From: Heliocidaris erythrogramma | Lineage: Eukaryota > Echinodermata > Echinoidea > Camarodonta > Echinometridae | Direction: 5' to 3' | DNA length: 64,000 nucleotides | Assembly (NCBI GenBank): GCA_025617745.1 | Contig: CM046853.1 | Location: 66,639,145 to 66,703,144 of the forward strand | Shown here: positions 47,156 through 51,886 of the stretch, in pieces | Layout: every line of letters starts with the position of its first letter | How positions within the stretch are numbered: position 1 is the stretch's first letter | Position numbers and translations under genes: made by a program | Notes under the pieces: model-generated | Told to the model about the DNA's origin: nothing | What the model saw: the letters and a program-made list of their open reading frames with translations, nothing else | Databases searched by the model: none

Positions 47156-49017
47156 GGGGGGGGGGGGGAGGTTTGGCCCGTCCCCCCTTGAAAGAAAAGT
47201 GTACATTGTGTGCCCCCCTTTAGAACTGATTTTTTGTTGTTGTTCTTGTTCTTTTACAAAATCCTGGATCCGCCCCTGAATACTGCAATATTATAACCTT
47301 CAGGGGAAAAAAAGCATCACCAGACACAAAAGAATTAATTCAATATTAAAACCGAACATATTCCCTATGATTAAGTTGTGATCTTTTTAGAACATCATTT
47401 GACCAATTGACCATTTACTTGACAGACATGGCCAAACGTTTGATGGAGAGAGCCACCGGGTCATCATCTATGTTGATAATTGTGGGTAGTGTCGGGGGAG
47501 TCCTGGCTGTATTCCTCATCGGGTGCTGTATCTGTGTCTTCTGGTAAGAATATTAAATTTACCCGAGATAAACAAACAAACTCTGAAGTAACCGGAATCT
47601 TAATAAGGTTTATCCCTTTATACATATTTTTGCATATCAGAAATTATTAAAAGTTGTTTAAAATTGACATAACATGCCGGTCGGTAATTTGTCCGACCTA
47701 CCAATAATGCGTGGAAAATGTCATTTACAAAAGACTAAAAACTAAATCGTTCGGAGCCGCTTGTACCGTTGAGAGATATTTAGAGAAGAAGCTTGTTTTA
47801 AATTCAAATTTCGAAGTCAATTCAAGAAACATTCCTCCATATTTCCTTTAAAAAATATACACACTCCTATAGGCCACAGAAATACATGTAGTAGGTTCAA
47901 TGTAATGTTCAATCTAACATAAACATTTATTTTAACGTTTACACGAAGAAACGAGATATATACATGTCCATCTATAGGTAGCTTCAACCCTAAACTTATA
48001 CCTCTATAACCCTTACCTTAACCCTAAACCTTGGATACTACCCCGTAGTAGATCCGTGATGAGAGGTGGCGCTCGGCCATGTTTTAAGTTCGGTAAATAT
48101 CAATCTGTCTTTGCACAGCGGGTCGTCGTATATGTTGGTGTATTTTTTCAATTCCTTACCAGTTGAAAGTCAATTTAAAATTATATAACAGATTCTTCAA
48201 TAGTTACAATGGGAAAATGATCAAATTCATGCATTTCAAACTCAGGGAGGTATGATAAAATCACTTGAATAATGCTTGCCATTATCATTTACATGTATAT
48301 TCTAGATGTATCTTTTGCGCTCAATTCTTGTATCATTTTAGCTGCTTCAGTGACGATGATGGCATGGAAAAGGATAGAAGTTTGGATAAAGAAGCAGCTG
48401 AACCGTTACTCGGTGATGGGGACAAAAAGCAGGGCAAACCTAAACCCGGCGACAAACCACCAGCCAAGAAGGGTACAACGCCAAGTCCTAAAGAGAAGAC
48501 CCCGGGTGGCGCAAAGCCTGAGGCCACAGAGCCTGGCGCCGCTCCACCCAAATCCCCAGCAAAAGGGCCACCAAAACCGCCGGGAAAAACACCACCAAAA
48601 CCTCAGGGAAAAACACCACCAAAACCTCAGGGAAAAACACGACCAGAACCTCAGGGAAAGACACCACCAAAACCTCAGGGAAAAACACGACCAGAACCTC
48701 AGGGAAAGACACCACCAAAACCTCAGGGAAAAACACGACCAGAACCTCAGGGAAAGACACCACCAGATCCTCAGGGAAAGACACCACCAAAATCCAAGGG
48801 AGAAGCACCACCAAAATCCAAGGGAAAAGCGGCAGCGAAATCCCCCGGAAAGGTGCCGCCAAAATCACCAGCCAAACCTGCAATAAAATCCTCTAAGAAG
48901 TCTCCCCCCAAGCAATCCAATAAATCACCGGCCAAAGCAACAGCTAAGCCAGACGTTCAGATTCGTCCCCCGCCCAAGGGTGGCTCTCCCCAAAAGAAAC
49001 CCGCCAAGAAAGTGTGA
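573..49017 (+). CDS. Gene model: 5xTSP1 - 2xIg - transmembrane receptor with Pro/Lys-rich tail (3' part, 14 exons)
   Basis: Join of 573-779, 1397-1411, 17161-17331, 20479-20640, 22684-22803, 26559-26801, 28337-28369, 28914-29084, 29489-29587, 43371-43528, 44017-44131, 45020-45034, 47426-47543 and 48342-49017. The spliced product is open for 767 residues: TSP1 repeats at about 1-69, 80-131, 132-185, 190-245 and 246-300; Ig domains at 318-407 and 408-503; transmembrane helix 519-541; cytoplasmic tail 546-767. All introns are GT-AG. All are phase 1 except one phase 0 inside Ig2 and one phase 2 after the TM exon, and every junction stays in frame. The first exon starts in phase 1, so upstream exons, including any signal peptide, lie outside the window. 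UNC5 netrin receptors have Ig-Ig-TSP1-TSP1-TM, so the domain order here is reversed. No death domain is present. By family, TSP1 and Ig domains bind extracellular matrix, glycans or other receptors; the ligand here is unknown. The model is well supported, the function is not. Confidence 0.88.
1397..1411 (+). CDS. 15-nt microexon (linker after TSP1-1)
   Basis: A strong pyrimidine-rich acceptor (TTTTCCAG) and a consensus donor (GTAAGTATG) bracket 15 nt that decode as ANTRA in phase 1-1. Exon 1 would also join exon 17161 in frame without it, so this may be a cassette microexon. Support is splice-site strength and frame only, with no domain match. It resembles the 15-nt microexon at 45020 in size and phase. 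Confidence 0.6.
1562..1698. mobile_element. 137-bp MITE
   Basis: Ends CAGGGGCCTGTA...TACAGGCCCCTG. Inside, atcaatcttacgattgat pairs with atcgtaagattgattgta. The CAGGGGC-type termini resemble hAT-class elements. No target duplication is visible. Confidence 0.7.
2806..3033. mobile_element. 228-bp CAGTGGCGGAT-type MITE with 7-bp target duplication
   Basis: Starts CAGTGGCGGATCCAGGATTT and ends AAATCCGCCACTG, flanked by ATTCAAG on both sides (2799-2805 and 3034-3040). The interior is two G runs (13 and 12) and A-rich stretches. Fragments of the same family (ggcggatcc / ggatccgcc beside poly-G) recur near 42560, 47110, 47270, 58384 and 61055. Confidence 0.75.
4947..5213. repeat. GTGCAAA/TTTGCAC palindromic oligomer element
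   Basis: About 15 copies of a TTTGCACC(C)TTT motif in both orientations, bracketed by CTAAGAA...TTCTTAG. No coding potential. It looks like a nonautonomous element made of inverted subterminal motifs. Confidence 0.65.
5214..8018. other. Intron sequence without recognised genes
   Basis: AT-rich intron of the TSP1/Ig gene. It contains an ACACAC-rich patch (6112-6350), a pyrimidine-rich tract (7150-7330) and a pol III B-box-like string (gggttcgaatctc) near 6006 that may be a SINE or pseudo-tRNA relic. Small ORFs such as 5230-5451 show no domain or splice support. Confidence 0.5.
8019..8567. mobile_element. ACACTGTAAAAACT MITE, full copy with two tRNA-like modules
   Basis: Termini TACACTCTAAAAACT and AGTTTTTACAGTGTA are inverted repeats next to TA. 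Interior modules at 8228-8295 (minus) and 8402-8460 (plus) both end in a tRNA B-box-like ggttcgaggctcgcc, preceded by an A-box-like tagtgtagcggtaa. Other copies are at 41851-42147 (half) and 52813-53748 (with a nested insertion). Confidence 0.8.
8568..10130. other. Intron sequence without recognised genes
   Basis: No exon, RNA gene or intact element recognised. A 131-codon ORF at 8679-9074 has no family resemblance and no coding-type composition. Confidence 0.45.
10534..11601 (+). pseudogene. PIF/Harbinger DDE transposase with internal deletion
   Basis: The first ATG is at 10534; the upstream TTG at 10522 is unlikely. After a basic Arg tract come the helical N-terminal domain ([19 protein letters not shown]) and the DDE core: [13 protein letters not shown] (first Asp about 170), [31 protein letters not shown] (second Asp about 220) and [15 protein letters not shown]. 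In this family the next segment is about 35 residues with an RARxxxENxFG-like motif carrying the third acidic residue. Here MKPY is followed directly by [18 protein letters not shown] and ILHNLMR, so that segment is missing in frame. About 16 C-terminal residues ([18 protein letters not shown]) are encoded by the adjacent tandem array. The protein should be catalytically dead, though the frame is still open. Confidence 0.85.
11555..14290. repeat. 62-bp AT-rich tandem array with two 500-bp inserts
   Basis: Dozens of units of about 62 bp (core aaagttttaaccattttttc, then a second fragment ending ttattaagtaaac). The array is interrupted at 12154-12655 and 13194-13685 by two near-identical inserts beginning actgcaagcgtaagtccgga. 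Each insert is itself an imperfect palindrome (tgttggtggaccata versus tatggtccaccaaca). The two halves repeat with an offset of 1030-1040 bp, the only evident large difference being an extra ggacttattt in the first insert. The array separates the two Harbinger genes. Confidence 0.9.
14355..15797 (-). pseudogene. Harbinger MADF/Myb-like DNA-binding protein, interrupted by two stops
   Basis: ATG at 15797. Residues 1-90 are a low-complexity basic/acidic region starting [12 protein letters not shown]. Residues 95-180 form a MADF/trihelix-like domain ([49 protein letters not shown]). A Gln/Ser/Pro-rich region and a predicted coiled segment ([20 protein letters not shown]) follow. The frame hits TAG at 14610-14612 and again at 14595-14597, but stays open beyond these for about 80 codons of similar Thr/Pro/Ser composition (e.g. 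[17 protein letters not shown]) to a stop at 14355. The two TAGs are therefore probably recent disabling mutations. Two direct copies of tagatgtagtagagatgta-like sequence lie just upstream (15809-15881). Confidence 0.78.
16268..17160. other. Intron tail before TSP1 repeat 2 exon
   Basis: Contains a C-run followed by a long A-rich low-complexity stretch (16825-16975). ORFs covering it (Lys/Phe homopolymers) are artefacts of that tract. No gene recognised. Confidence 0.5.
17161..17331 (+). CDS. TSP1 repeat 2 exon
   Basis: Encodes a full TSP1 repeat: WSDWSSW followed by six Cys (VCTKEC, ERECNN, YSCPG, SPCEESC). The acceptor is CTCAACAG ending at 17160 and the donor GTAAGTAAA starts at 17332; phase 1-1, 57 codons. 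It lies beyond the 15.7-kb intron that houses the Harbinger transposon. The basic stretch KARRERE between Cys 2 and Cys 3 is the position that often binds glycosaminoglycans in TSP1 domains; that role is inference. Confidence 0.92.
17585..18813. mobile_element. 1.23-kb foldback element with palindromic core
   Basis: Long terminal inverted arms of roughly 250 bp: tactaggtgttacaaaaaa at the left pairs with the reverse complement of tttttgtatcacctagta at the right. Matches continue through the atccttaatagttcaaaaac, ttaagttagggttc and gggttgaaaatagagc regions. The centre holds a (GATGAT/GATAAT)n run (17998-18200) and a nearly perfect palindrome at 18203-18308 with 40+ bp arms (atgggcgttaatcgttacgt) around a G-run loop. 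No transposase gene. Confidence 0.8.
18814..20478. other. Intron with an (AAAT)n-tailed retroelement-like 3' end
   Basis: Mostly unremarkable AT-rich sequence. A stretch ending in (AAAT)n at about 19946-19979 resembles the 3' tail of a retroposed copy. A poly-C/poly-A tract lies at 20226-20290. No exon recognised. Confidence 0.4.
20479..20640 (+). CDS. TSP1 repeat 3 exon
   Basis: Has no internal Met in this frame. It reads [14 protein letters not shown], then RTRDC, GKPCEG, KRCLDQ and QLCPP: six Cys and the W-x2-W core of TSP1. The acceptor TATTTAG ends at 20478 and the donor GTAAGA starts at 20641, phase 1-1. Overlapping ORFs in other frames of the same stretch are shadows. Confidence 0.9.
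20932..21251. mobile_element. 320-bp MITE (GTGTTTCAT ends)
   Basis: The left end gtgtttcattaagctattcg is the inverted counterpart of the right end cagctttatgaaacac, and the cgtaaagt/actttacg pairs repeat inside. No coding capacity. Confidence 0.72.
21478..21622. mobile_element. 145-bp MITE, copy 1
   Basis: Termini ggccctcttgcataaaat and its inverse ttatgcaagaaggccc. A second copy of the same element lies at 42996-43144 in another intron of the same gene. Both contain the shared core cgatcctgatt. Confidence 0.78.
21878..22016. mobile_element. 139-bp MITE-like inverted repeat
   Basis: catttgtccgataacgataac near the left pairs with gttattggacaaatg near the right. Ends are ggactggtcacat and atgtgtccggcc, imperfectly inverted. 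Confidence 0.55.
22595..22655. repeat. (TA)n dinucleotide repeat before TSP1-4 acceptor
   Basis: About 30 TA units following a TC-rich pyrimidine tract. The run ends about 28 bp before the acceptor at 22682-22683. Confidence 0.95.
22684..22803 (+). CDS. TSP1 repeat 4, N-terminal half exon
   Basis: Encodes [21 protein letters not shown] and ERKCNNPP and stops at GLGK, so it carries only the first three Cys of a TSP1 repeat. The remaining three come from the start of exon 26559. This is the only TSP1 repeat in the gene split by an intron. The donor is AAG|GTAAGA. The acceptor ATATAG follows a (TA)n dinucleotide run at 22595-22655, about 30 bp upstream. The joined codon is Asp (g + ac). Confidence 0.9.
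23301..23666. mobile_element. Palindromic element carrying a tRNA-like module
   Basis: Inverted arms of about 48 bp (gtttttttaccgtaccacta and its complement, then acgcgtcagaaaccc) enclose 270 bp. The enclosed part includes 23451-23515, which has an A-box-like tggcgcaatcggataa and a perfect B box gagttcgaacctc. The module folds only partly as a tRNA (four of seven acceptor pairs), so it is a pseudo-tRNA or SINE head rather than a working gene. Confidence 0.7.
23667..26558. other. Intron sequence, no recognised exon
   Basis: Contains two long C runs (24591-24612 and 24828-24848). A proline-rich 126-codon ORF at 24811-25191 is judged spurious. Around 26030-26420 motifs such as tttttacagt recur in both orientations, probably decayed inverted-repeat elements. 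Confidence 0.4.
26559..26801 (+). CDS. End of TSP1 repeat 4 plus complete TSP1 repeat 5
   Basis: Starts [18 protein letters not shown], supplying Cys 4-6 of repeat 4. It continues [18 protein letters not shown], then RTCIPPR, KPCEG, RLPCN and EECP, a full repeat 5, and ends in a Pro-rich ATLPP linker. The acceptor GTTTTCAG ends at 26558 and the donor GTGAGT starts at 26802, phase 1-1, 81 codons. Two sequons (NDT and NRT) could be N-glycosylated. Confidence 0.92.
27232..27530. repeat. ~80-bp minisatellite, 3-4 units
   Basis: Units contain ttgaataatagattggaggt, gtccgtcacaatttttaacg and taatgattcttcaaactgtc. The last two units differ at only a few sites; earlier ones are partial. Confidence 0.85.
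27531..28336. other. Purine-rich intron stretch
   Basis: A GAA/AAG-rich strand bias at 27770-28100 creates long antisense ORFs rich in Phe/Leu/Ser. These are compositional artefacts. No gene recognised. Confidence 0.5.
28337..28369 (+). CDS. 33-nt microexon between TSP1 and Ig modules
   Basis: The acceptor GGTTTGCAG and donor GTAAGTTCC flank 33 nt decoding as [11 protein letters not shown] in phase 1-1. It lies in the correct order between TSP1-5 and Ig-1. The short amphipathic linker has no recognised domain. Skipping it would keep the frame. Confidence 0.7.
28914..29084 (+). CDS. Ig-like domain 1, N-terminal part
   Basis: Reads [15 protein letters not shown] with the B-strand Cys, then [11 protein letters not shown] with the C-strand Trp, then [10 protein letters not shown]. 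This is an I-set/V-set-like Ig half-domain, and the next exon supplies the F-strand Cys. The acceptor TTCATCAG ends at 28913 and the donor GTGAGC starts at 29085, phase 1-1. Confidence 0.9.
29489..29587 (+). CDS. Ig-like domain 1, C-terminal part
   Basis: Reads [20 protein letters not shown]. This contains the diagnostic D-x-G-x-Y-x-C motif and F-strand Cys, followed by the G strand [10 protein letters not shown]. The acceptor TACTGTAG ends at 29488 and the donor GTGGGT starts at 29588, phase 1-1. It joins directly to the Pro-rich start of the second Ig domain ([11 protein letters not shown]) across the 13.8-kb intron full of nested repeats. Confidence 0.9.
29687..30880. mobile_element. Candidate 1.2-kb element rich in CGAGTT/AACTCG
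   Basis: Dozens of CTCG/CGAG hexamers (gagttggaacccgagctagc, actcggcataactcg) fill 29700-30230 and 30520-30620. The boundaries are tentative: TTAAGCCC at the left and GGGGCTTAA at the right. ORFs here (e.g. 29704-30192) are by-products of the repeat. Confidence 0.5.
30881..35259. other. Intron with simple repeats and degenerate copies
   Basis: Contains (GA)n at 31200-31290, (CT)n at 32330-32370, and a short palindrome attgtgcgattcaa / ttgaatcgcacaat at about 31729-31770. A 72-bp direct repeat (tagccatctcgggaacttat...) occurs at 33852-33922 and 34141-34212, with a third diverged copy near 31377. No exon is recognised. The 160-codon minus ORF at 34223-34705 lacks any family match. The plus strand there ends in gcaataaacac, so a retroposed 3' UTR is possible. 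Confidence 0.45.
33526..33660 (-). mobile_element. CR1/L2-like LINE 3' tail (minus)
   Basis: Reads on the minus strand as ...gcgcaatataaatgtag followed by (TTA)n, the form typical of CR1/L2-type 3' ends. The same kind of tail (gcgctatataaaaatg, then ATT units) is at 52510-52553 on the plus strand. Confidence 0.5.
35260..35690. repeat. CCACAAATGTAAAAAC degenerate minisatellite (left arm)
   Basis: About 15 irregular copies of ccacaaatgtaaaaac / ccacaaatgtcaaaac. The same repeat in inverse orientation occupies 42396-42540, ending with the mirrored gtgggctcta versus tagagcccac. The two may be ends of one 7.3-kb structure. Confidence 0.75.
36002..38479. mobile_element. 2.48-kb inverted-repeat element with TACTA target duplication
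   Basis: Starts CGGAGCCCGGGAAGGGACAT and ends with its exact inverse; the terminal match runs over 50 bp. It is flanked on both sides by TACTA (35997-36001 and 38480-38484). A second inner inverted block (gtacgcacgcgcagcagcgg) lies at 36095-36140 and 38175-38232. The right arm contains an expanded array of ATTATCTCRTTTTAACGAGA modules (38232-38445). No coding sequence inside. Interior features include four copies of tcggtcgcttYgctc (36480-37310) and a diverged direct duplication at 37497-37660 / 37718-37860. Confidence 0.85.
38919..40029. mobile_element. 1.1-kb element with 24-bp TIRs and CATTCAAATTCG arrays
   Basis: A perfect 24-bp terminal inverted repeat begins tataggttttcccggtcaat, with TA at both ends. 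Just inside the left end are nine copies of a cattcaaattcgc motif. Inside the right end is a similar number in inverse orientation (gcgaatttgaatga-like). The middle is AT-rich with no ORF. Confidence 0.82.
40090..40660. repeat. Inverted repeat flanking an AT/T-rich core
   Basis: ggagaaaaaatgtgacttga at about 40140 pairs with catcaggtcacattctttct at about 40590, with catgaatcattacatg / catgtcatgctccatc next to them. It encloses a T-rich stretch whose Phe/Leu ORFs are artefacts. Each side ends in a long G or C run. Confidence 0.6.
41667..42288. mobile_element. Foldback element with CCTGATAGCAGAAAGTG ends
   Basis: Left arm cctgatagcagaaagtg... (41667-41808) and right arm ...cactttctgctatcagg (42147-42288) match over about 140 bp, including gacgtcttattttgacgtca. 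A third copy of the terminus occurs at 41828. The centre holds half of an ACACTGTAAAAACT MITE. Confidence 0.82.
41851..42147. mobile_element. Half copy of the ACACTGTAAAAACT MITE with tRNA-like module
   Basis: taacatgaactatgtggtgt matches the reverse complement of the 8019-8567 copy. The tRNA-like module is at 41921-41982 (agtctagcggtaatgcc ... ggttcgaagctcgcc). The right end is ctttttacagtgta; the other end is absent. Confidence 0.75.
42396..42540. repeat. ACATTTGTGG minisatellite (right arm)
   Basis: Inverse-orientation counterpart of 35260-35690: tttttacatttgtggttatt-like units ending in ctgtgggctctac. Confidence 0.7.
42996..43144. mobile_element. 149-bp MITE, copy 2
   Basis: Same family as 21478-21622: ggggcctcttacataaaat ... 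tttatgcaagaaggccc, with the shared core gcgatcctgatt. Confidence 0.78.
43371..43528 (+). CDS. Ig-like domain 2, N-terminal part
   Basis: Reads [30 protein letters not shown] and EDVEPEE: B-strand Cys, C-strand WYK and a short acidic loop. The acceptor GTGTCCAG ends at 43370. The donor GTGAGA starts at 43529 after a complete Glu codon, so the intron inside this domain is phase 0, unlike the rest of the gene. Confidence 0.9.
44017..44131 (+). CDS. Ig-like domain 2, C-terminal part
   Basis: Reads [19 protein letters not shown] with the F-strand YxC motif, then WITNIAQVE as the G strand. The acceptor TTTGCAG ends at 44016 (phase 0 in) and the donor GTATGT starts at 44132 (phase 1 out). A (CTAT)n microsatellite follows in the intron. 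Confidence 0.9.
45020..45034 (+). CDS. 15-nt microexon closing Ig domain 2
   Basis: A pyrimidine-rich acceptor (CTCCTTCCAG) and a perfect donor (GTAAGTG) enclose 15 nt decoding as VLPKR in phase 1-1. Joined to the preceding exon it gives AQVEVLPKR, the way Ig G-strands commonly end, which supports it being real. Skipping it would keep the frame and shorten the stalk before the membrane. Confidence 0.68.
45035..47425. other. Intron before the TM exon
   Basis: Contains (GA)n tracts (45254-45325 and 46226-46266), a long C run (45487-45508) and a T/G homopolymer block (47118-47170). Acceptor-like sites at 45435 and 46198 have no usable donor. No exon recognised. Confidence 0.45.
47426..47543 (+). 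CDS. Transmembrane exon
   Basis: Encodes [15 protein letters not shown] followed by a hydrophobic helix ([18 protein letters not shown]) and a Cys-rich border (CCICVF, completed as CC by the next exon). The acceptor TTGACAG ends at 47425 in phase 1, and the donor GTAAGA starts at 47544 in phase 2. A second acceptor at 47390 has a better pyrimidine tract but the wrong phase. The clustered juxtamembrane Cys are candidate palmitoylation sites (inference). Confidence 0.85.
47544..48341. other. Intron between TM and tail exons
   Basis: A phase-2 intron of 798 bp. It includes a short taaaccctaa-like patch (47990-48030: aaccctaaacttatacctct, accttaaccctaaacc) that looks telomere-like by chance. Nothing else recognised. 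Confidence 0.5.
48342..49017 (+). CDS. Cytoplasmic tail exon with octapeptide repeats and stop
   Basis: The acceptor TCATTTTAG ends at 48341 and one nucleotide completes the split Cys codon. The tail begins [17 protein letters not shown], passes a dileucine-like EPLLGD, then becomes extremely Pro/Lys-rich. Eight close copies of an octapeptide (TPPKPQGK, or TRPEPQGK in alternate units) are flanked by degenerate octads (GPPKPPGK before; [24 protein letters not shown] and VPPKSPAK after). It ends with KKPAKKV and TGA at 49015. The tail is strongly basic and probably disordered. It could bind acidic lipids, SH3-like partners or cytoskeleton, but no canonical PxxP+R/K motif is repeated. A 204-codon ORF in another frame is a shadow of the repeat. 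Confidence 0.88.
48565..48876 (+). repeat. 24-bp coding tandem repeat
   Basis: About 13 units of 24 bp, the central eight nearly identical at DNA level (core ccacaaaacctcagggaaaa-like). Units alternate between a Lys (ccaaaacct) and a Glu (ccagaacct) version. The alternation and high DNA identity point to expansion by unequal exchange of a 48-bp double unit, so copy number is likely polymorphic. Confidence 0.9.
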
Positions 49018-51713
49018 CATCCTGATTCTCAATATACGATAACCTGAACATGATTAAAAGGCATGTAGATGATATAGTCGGTGATCATGAAAGTTTATTG
49101 AAAGACGACGCCGCGCCGATGATGTCGCCTTATCATCGTAGTGCCTATGTATGTATCTCGGGCCATACATAATACTCTTTAAAAAAAGACGTGCACCCGT
49201 TCACTGGTTGTGGGGGTCACATGTTCTTGGATAGACATCGGATATGGAACTGTTAAAATGAATGGGATGGGATGTAATAATCGTGTGATATGAAATATAC
49301 CAATGGCGTATCCCCCGCCCCTCGAGAAGGTAAGCCCGATTAAATAAAATCATCCCGCCCCCTCCTCCGCCACCCCTTTTATTATTTTCTGGATGCACCA
49401 CTAGATGTGGCGTTGGTGAGTATTGCATTGAGCCCCGTCTTGAAACGAGTTGTGAATGGTACATGAGAGAAAGGGGGTAGTAAATTTTCGATTGATCTAG
49501 GGCTGTGATTGATCTGAAATCGCAAAATTTCATAAGACAGGGGCTGGAACTGTAACCATGGTAACCATTGATAAGGAAAAGAGCCGATGTAGAGCATGAA
49601 GATTCGTTTAATAATGTTCACATCGCTGACTGTATTTTGTGATGTTAGGATGTTACGATACTTGAGACCTTACTCTATAGCATTACAGTTGTATACATGA
49701 GTTTGCTTTAAGATATCTGTTGAAACATTGATGTAGTTAATTTAGTTCTTTATTTAAAAATATGGACAAAATATATTATGAAATTTATCTTATCCCTGTT
49801 TATCTGTAGAAGATAAAGATTGTTTTAATGTTTTATTGTTGTTGTTTCTTCAATATTTTTCTTTAATCTTTCGCTATTTCCCCTTCTACATTACTCTATT
49901 TACATCCCAAATTCAAACTTGTCAATCGCTTTGGCATCAATACAGGCATTATGTCATTAGTGGCATACAGTATTAATTTATGAATGCTAATATATATATG
50001 TAGTAAAAATATTTCATATTTTTATTTCTTATGAACCGCAATTTTATTTACTATATTGGATGAGTGAATGAACTAATGAAGAAATGAATGTACTATGATG
50101 AATGAACGAATGAATTGAACGTTTATTAGGTTTCTATTATATTATGAGCAAAATTATTTGCCATGTGGAATGCACTTTGGAAAAAATGAATTTGGAAAAT
50201 AAATAAAAACTGATCCTCAGAACTCCGTAATTGCTTATTGACAAACTGTAATAAAAAAATACTGACATCTAGCATGAATAGTTCTTTTGAATAATAAACA
50301 ATCTTTATTCTTGAGTAACAAAATAATAAACAAAACAATATAATTATAAAGAAACATAATTCATGACTGTCACAATGATTTGATATTGAACTCGTTTTAT
50401 ACGTTAATATACCTCGATACCTACACAGTGACACGTATTGACAAAAAAAAAGATAAAAAGTCTTATTAAGAGCTACACCAGACTGATGCACACAGTATAT
50501 GTCAGAATATGTTTAAAACTATGAATATTCGACAAAATGTCTCCAAAACGCAAAAAATCGTTTCGTCCCCTTCACGTTTATAGTCATACAATTCACGTAA
50601 ATAACAAATTACGAATAATAACCTGCATTCGGGTAGTCGATCATGAGGATGGAGAGGGCGGGGGTGCCCTTACCCAAAATAATTACGACATTGTGTATCC
50701 CAGGCAGAGTTTAATTTCAATTAATGCGTTTGTCGCACTTCCCCCTCCCCTGTGTGTATTCATTCAATGGATGTGTACTACAGCAAGAAGAAATGGGTGA
50801 CACTTGTTAAACACTGCTACATGTTCCCCCAAAAAACTACTTGAATAATTATCAAACTTTTGGATTAGTAATATTACATTAGTGATGAGCAAATTTCAAT
50901 GTTAAAAAAATTGTATTTTTGCCATTGGGTTACCGTGGAATTACCCCCTACGGGGCTATATCCAAAAGAATGGCCGCGATCATCTTAACAATGGCGTATT
51001 TAGCATATGGTGTAGACGGTGCGCGCCCCCGCCCCCGTTTAAAGGTCAAGAAAGAAATATCAATATAATATGCATTGGAGTCTACGACTTTTAACAGCGT
51101 AACTCCATTCCGCCCCATATTTATCAGTTACTTCATAACCCCCCCCCCCCCCCCCCCTGATGTACAAAACTTTGGTTGTATAATAAACCAAATTCTAATA
51201 CTTCAAATTGTATCATAATATTGCATTTTTCATTGCTCTATATACATGTACAATGGCGCTCTCAATCTGATTGCCCCATTTAATTATATCTGGGTTCTCA
51301 AGCTTGATATGCAGTAATAAGTGACCCCATGTGATTAACATAGTCAGCTACATAATTTCATTTTAACCATCCACAGGCACTTAAATCTATCCATGATCAG
51401 TGAACTACTCTTGCAACAAGTGTACACGAGGGTCATCTCGGTTACGCTTACGCTAGTCAAGTATGTGAAGGCAATTAGTGCATGCGCCGCTAACTTAAAC
51501 GCAACGCTTATACTGTTCATTTTGCATTATTTGTGTATGATGCGTGTCACTCTCACATGGGGGTCAGAGACAGCGTCAGTCACTGACGCAGTCCTACGTA
51601 CGTCATCATGTGCAACGGGTATTATGCTTGCCGTGAGTATAGTATTGCGTCTTTTGCTTAAAATGAAAACATTAATTGGTTGTTGTTGTTGCTGTTGTTA
51701 ATGTTGTTCTTGT
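49018..51713. other. Intergenic region between convergent receptor genes
   Basis: Holds the 3' UTRs of both genes; exact ends are unknown. Small ORFs (49201-49533, 50126-50491) have no support. A sequence at 51545-51625 resembles the small element at 57671-57876 (ctctcacatgg, cactgacgcag, cctacgt). Confidence 0.5.
49343..49348 (+). promoter_or_regulatory. Candidate polyadenylation signal AATAAA
   Basis: AATAAA 326 bp after the TGA of the plus-strand receptor gene. It is the first canonical hexamer seen downstream. Choice of poly(A) site cannot be settled without transcripts. Confidence 0.35.
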
Positions 51714-51886
51714 TTACGGTTTTGAAGCTTCTTGTGGGCTGGAGATATCGATTTCATTGTCGAATTTCGTGCGTGACACAGAATTCCTTTTGGTCACAAT
51801 AAGCCACGTGACCAAGGCAGCAAGCAATCCGGAGACAACGACGGTTGCGATGACGATACCTGCAATGGCCCCCGGTGATAACCCAT
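51714..51886 (-). CDS. Transmembrane and cytoplasmic tail exon of CTLD receptor
   Basis: Encodes DGLSPGAIAGIVIATVVV and SGLLAALVTWLIV, a single hydrophobic helix, then a stop-transfer TKR. A short tail (NSVSRTKFDNEIDISSPQ, EASKP) precedes TAA at 51716-51714. The acceptor TTTTCTTCTAG ends just above 51886, phase 1. The tail has no ITAM or ITIM tyrosine motif. Confidence 0.88.

Noticed and set aside
47990-48035. Telomere-like CCCTAA repeats
   Set aside because: Only a few irregular units (aaccctaaac); no tandem (TTAGGG)n array.
48272-48886. 204-codon ORF in a second frame of the tail exon
   Set aside because: The 24-bp repeat is a multiple of three, so every frame stays open; only the frame joined to the TM exon makes sense.
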